Source: Roseibium denhamense
Lineage (GTDB): Bacteria > Pseudomonadota > Alphaproteobacteria > Rhizobiales > Stappiaceae
Length of the DNA stretch: 64,000 nucleotides
Assembly: GCF_009711415.1 (NCBI RefSeq)
Contig: NZ_SMLZ01000106.1
Span: 26,445-90,444, forward strand
Direction: 5' to 3'
This document shows, one piece after another, positions 62,804 to 64,000 of the stretch (positions are counted from its first letter, which is position 1; the number at the start of each line of letters is the position of its first letter). Below the pieces are notes generated by a model. It was not told the DNA's origin. It ran no database searches and saw only the letters and a list, made by a program, of their open reading frames with translations. The position numbers and the translations under genes were made by a program.

Positions 62804-63980
62804 ATTTGCCGGCAAATGGCGGTCGCTCAGTCTCCTGATGATTGCCGAAATCGCCGCAATGAGCCTTTGGTTCATGTCGGCTGCGATCCTTCCGGATCTC
62901 TCCCGCGAGTTTCAGATAACCGAGTTTCAACAGGCCGCTTTGTCGAGCGCCGTCCAGATCGGATTTGTCGCCGGGGCCCTGGCGTCAGCGCTTTTGGGTC
63001 TCGCCGACCGGATTGACCCGCGCCACTTCTTCGCCGCCAGTGCAATTTTGGCAGCAGGCTTCAATGCAAGCCTGCTAGTGGTGGAACCGGGCGGTGCTCT
63101 GTCAATCGCCGCCCGCTTTGCAACTGGCGTCCTACTTGCAGGTGTTTATCCGGTGGGGATGAAAATCGCCGTTGGCTGGGGTCAAAAGGACCGGGGTTTT
63201 CTGGTCGGAACACTGGTGGGAGCGCTCACGTTCGGTTCCGCTGCCCCTCATCTTCTGGCGCTCTTGGGGGGGACGGACTGGCGCTGGAGCCTCACCGTTG
63301 CTTCGCTGGCCTCAGCCGCAGGCGGCATCCTCTGCCTGGCGACGTCCCTTGGGCCGTTTCATGCAAAAGCCCAACGCATGAAACTCAGCGCCATTACGAC
63401 GGCCTGGACAAACCGAAAAATCCGTTACGCTTATGCAGGGTATCTCGGTCATATGTGGGAACTCTACGCAATGTGGGCCTGGATCGGCGTTGCGTTGGCT
63501 GCAAGTTTTTCGGTTCAAATGCCATGGGAGGAGGCCCTGCCGCTCTCCCGCCTCATCGCGTTTTTAACGATTACGGCCGGAGGCGTTGCCTGCATTGGCG
63601 CAGGGCTAGTTGCGGACAAGGTCGGGAAAGCAAACATCGCGATCCTGGCGATGGTCATAAGCTGCGCCGCGGCGCTTGCCTCCGCTTTAAGCTTTGGCGG
63701 ACCGGTCTGGCTGGTCATCCTATGCGCCCTCATTTGGGGAGCCGCCATCCTGCCGGATTCTGCGCAGTTCTCCGCCCTCGTGGCGGACTATGCACCTGCC
63801 GATCAAGCCGGCAGCTTGATGACTTTCCAAACGGCCCTTGGTTTCGCCCTTACTTTTTTCACTGTTCAATTGACGCCGCTCGCGGCCGACAGCATCGGGT
63901 GGCCCGTTGTCTTTTTCGTCATGGCACTCGGCCCGCTGGCCGGCATTTTCGGAATGTTGCGGCTCAAGGCCCTCACATAA
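62793..63980 (+). CDS. Major facilitator superfamily transporter
   Basis: 395 residues, twelve predicted membrane helices, for example LLMIAEIAAMSLWFMSAAIL and AALSSAVQIGFVAGALASAL; an MFS loop motif is GLADRIDPRHFF. Substrate unknown; sequence class resembles small-sugar or drug efflux permeases. The TTG start at 62793 overlaps the MmcQ gene. The stop is at 63978-63980, close to the window end, so later genes are not visible. Confidence 0.82.
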   Translation: MAHEFAGKWRSLSLLMIAEIAAMSLWFMSAAILPDLSREFQITEFQQAALSSAVQIGFVAGALASALLGLADRIDPRHFFAASAILAAGFNASLLVVEPGGALSIAARFATGVLLAGVYPVGMKIAVGWGQKDRGFLVGTLVGALTFGSAAPHLLALLGGTDWRWSLTVASLASAAGGILCLATSLGPFHAKAQRMKLSAITTAWTNRKIRYAYAGYLGHMWELYAMWAWIGVALAASFSVQMPWEEALPLSRLIAFLTITAGGVACIGAGLVADKVGKANIAILAMVISCAAALASALSFGGPVWLVILCALIWGAAILPDSAQFSALVADYAPADQAGSLMTFQTALGFALTFFTVQLTPLAADSIGWPVVFFVMALGPLAGIFGMLRLKALT

Positions 63981-64000
63981 ATTCCGTTCCCGCGTCTTTC

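Noticed and set aside
1-64000. CRISPR arrays, rRNA, tRNA and intact insertion sequences
   Set aside because: No regular direct repeats, rRNA or tRNA-like folds, or complete transposase genes with end repeats were seen; absence was judged by eye and not by a search.

Overview
The window looks like a chromosomal segment of a marine alphaproteobacterium, most likely Stappiaceae (Roseibium/Labrenzia-like) or a related Rhodobacterales/Hyphomicrobiales lineage. This is inferred from ectoine-catabolism genes, TRAP and sorbitol/mannitol (smo) transport, pseudoazurin, the DUF1150/Hsp20 pair and moderately high GC. No rRNA, tRNA, CRISPR array or intact insertion sequence was seen.

Layout. 1-0.6 kb: an integrase gene broken by an in-frame stop. 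1.1-10.4 kb: a compatible-solute catabolism island with two divergent arms. The minus arm is doeX-doeC-doeD; the plus arm is enuR-eutB-eutC-doeA-doeB. Together they take ectoine through N-acetyl-diaminobutyrate, diaminobutyrate and aspartate semialdehyde to aspartate. eutB carries a one-base frameshift, eutA and an ectoine transporter are not in the window, and a repeated 10-mer marks likely EnuR operators. 10.5-12.8 kb: a secreted RTX-type protein. 13-16.6 kb: a small monooxygenase with a divergent LysR regulator, then a CPA2 cation/proton antiporter.

16.7-25.6 kb: a tightly coupled operon for a four-carbon acid sugar. It encodes a TRAP transporter, a small monooxygenase, a metallo-hydrolase, an OtnK-type kinase, an OtnC-type decarboxylase and an isopropylmalate/tartrate-dehydrogenase-like enzyme. 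A Gfo/Idh oxidoreductase and a GntR regulator are divergent from it, with a palindrome between. 25.7-30.4 kb: a group of exported proteins, namely a 32-residue membrane peptide, a subtilisin-like protease, a two-trypsin-domain/PDZ/repeat protein, DUF1499 and DUF2237. 30.5-33.5 kb: an AbrB transporter gene beside a decayed tripartite tricarboxylate transporter locus and a decayed ABC binding-protein gene. 33.5-36.3 kb: pseudoazurin, an unknown exported protein, and fumC.

36.6-44.2 kb: a LacI-family regulator and the sorbitol/mannitol operon smoEFGK-smoS-mtlK, followed by a cluster of strong palindromes. 44.5-47.3 kb: ada and two tandem periplasmic binding proteins. 47.4-52.1 kb: a probable operon of a class III CoA-transferase, a ThDP enzyme, panC and panB. 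52.2-57.3 kb: an esterase, a potassium channel with a C-terminal zinc ribbon, a short-chain dehydrogenase, a 31-codon gene with a strong ribosome-binding site and its own terminator, DUF302, and a YeeE/YedE sulfur transporter. 57.5-64 kb: a TTC38-like protein, OpgC-like membrane protein, DUF1150, Hsp20 with a possible heat-shock promoter, LysR, MmcQ/YjbR and an MFS transporter.

Most genes are ordinary metabolism with clear family matches. The least explained parts are the 31-codon gene at 55.4 kb, the tetronate-type operon with an unusual enzyme set, the ThDP/CoA-transferase pair joined to panBC, and the two-protease locus. All assignments are from reading the sequence; no searches were run.
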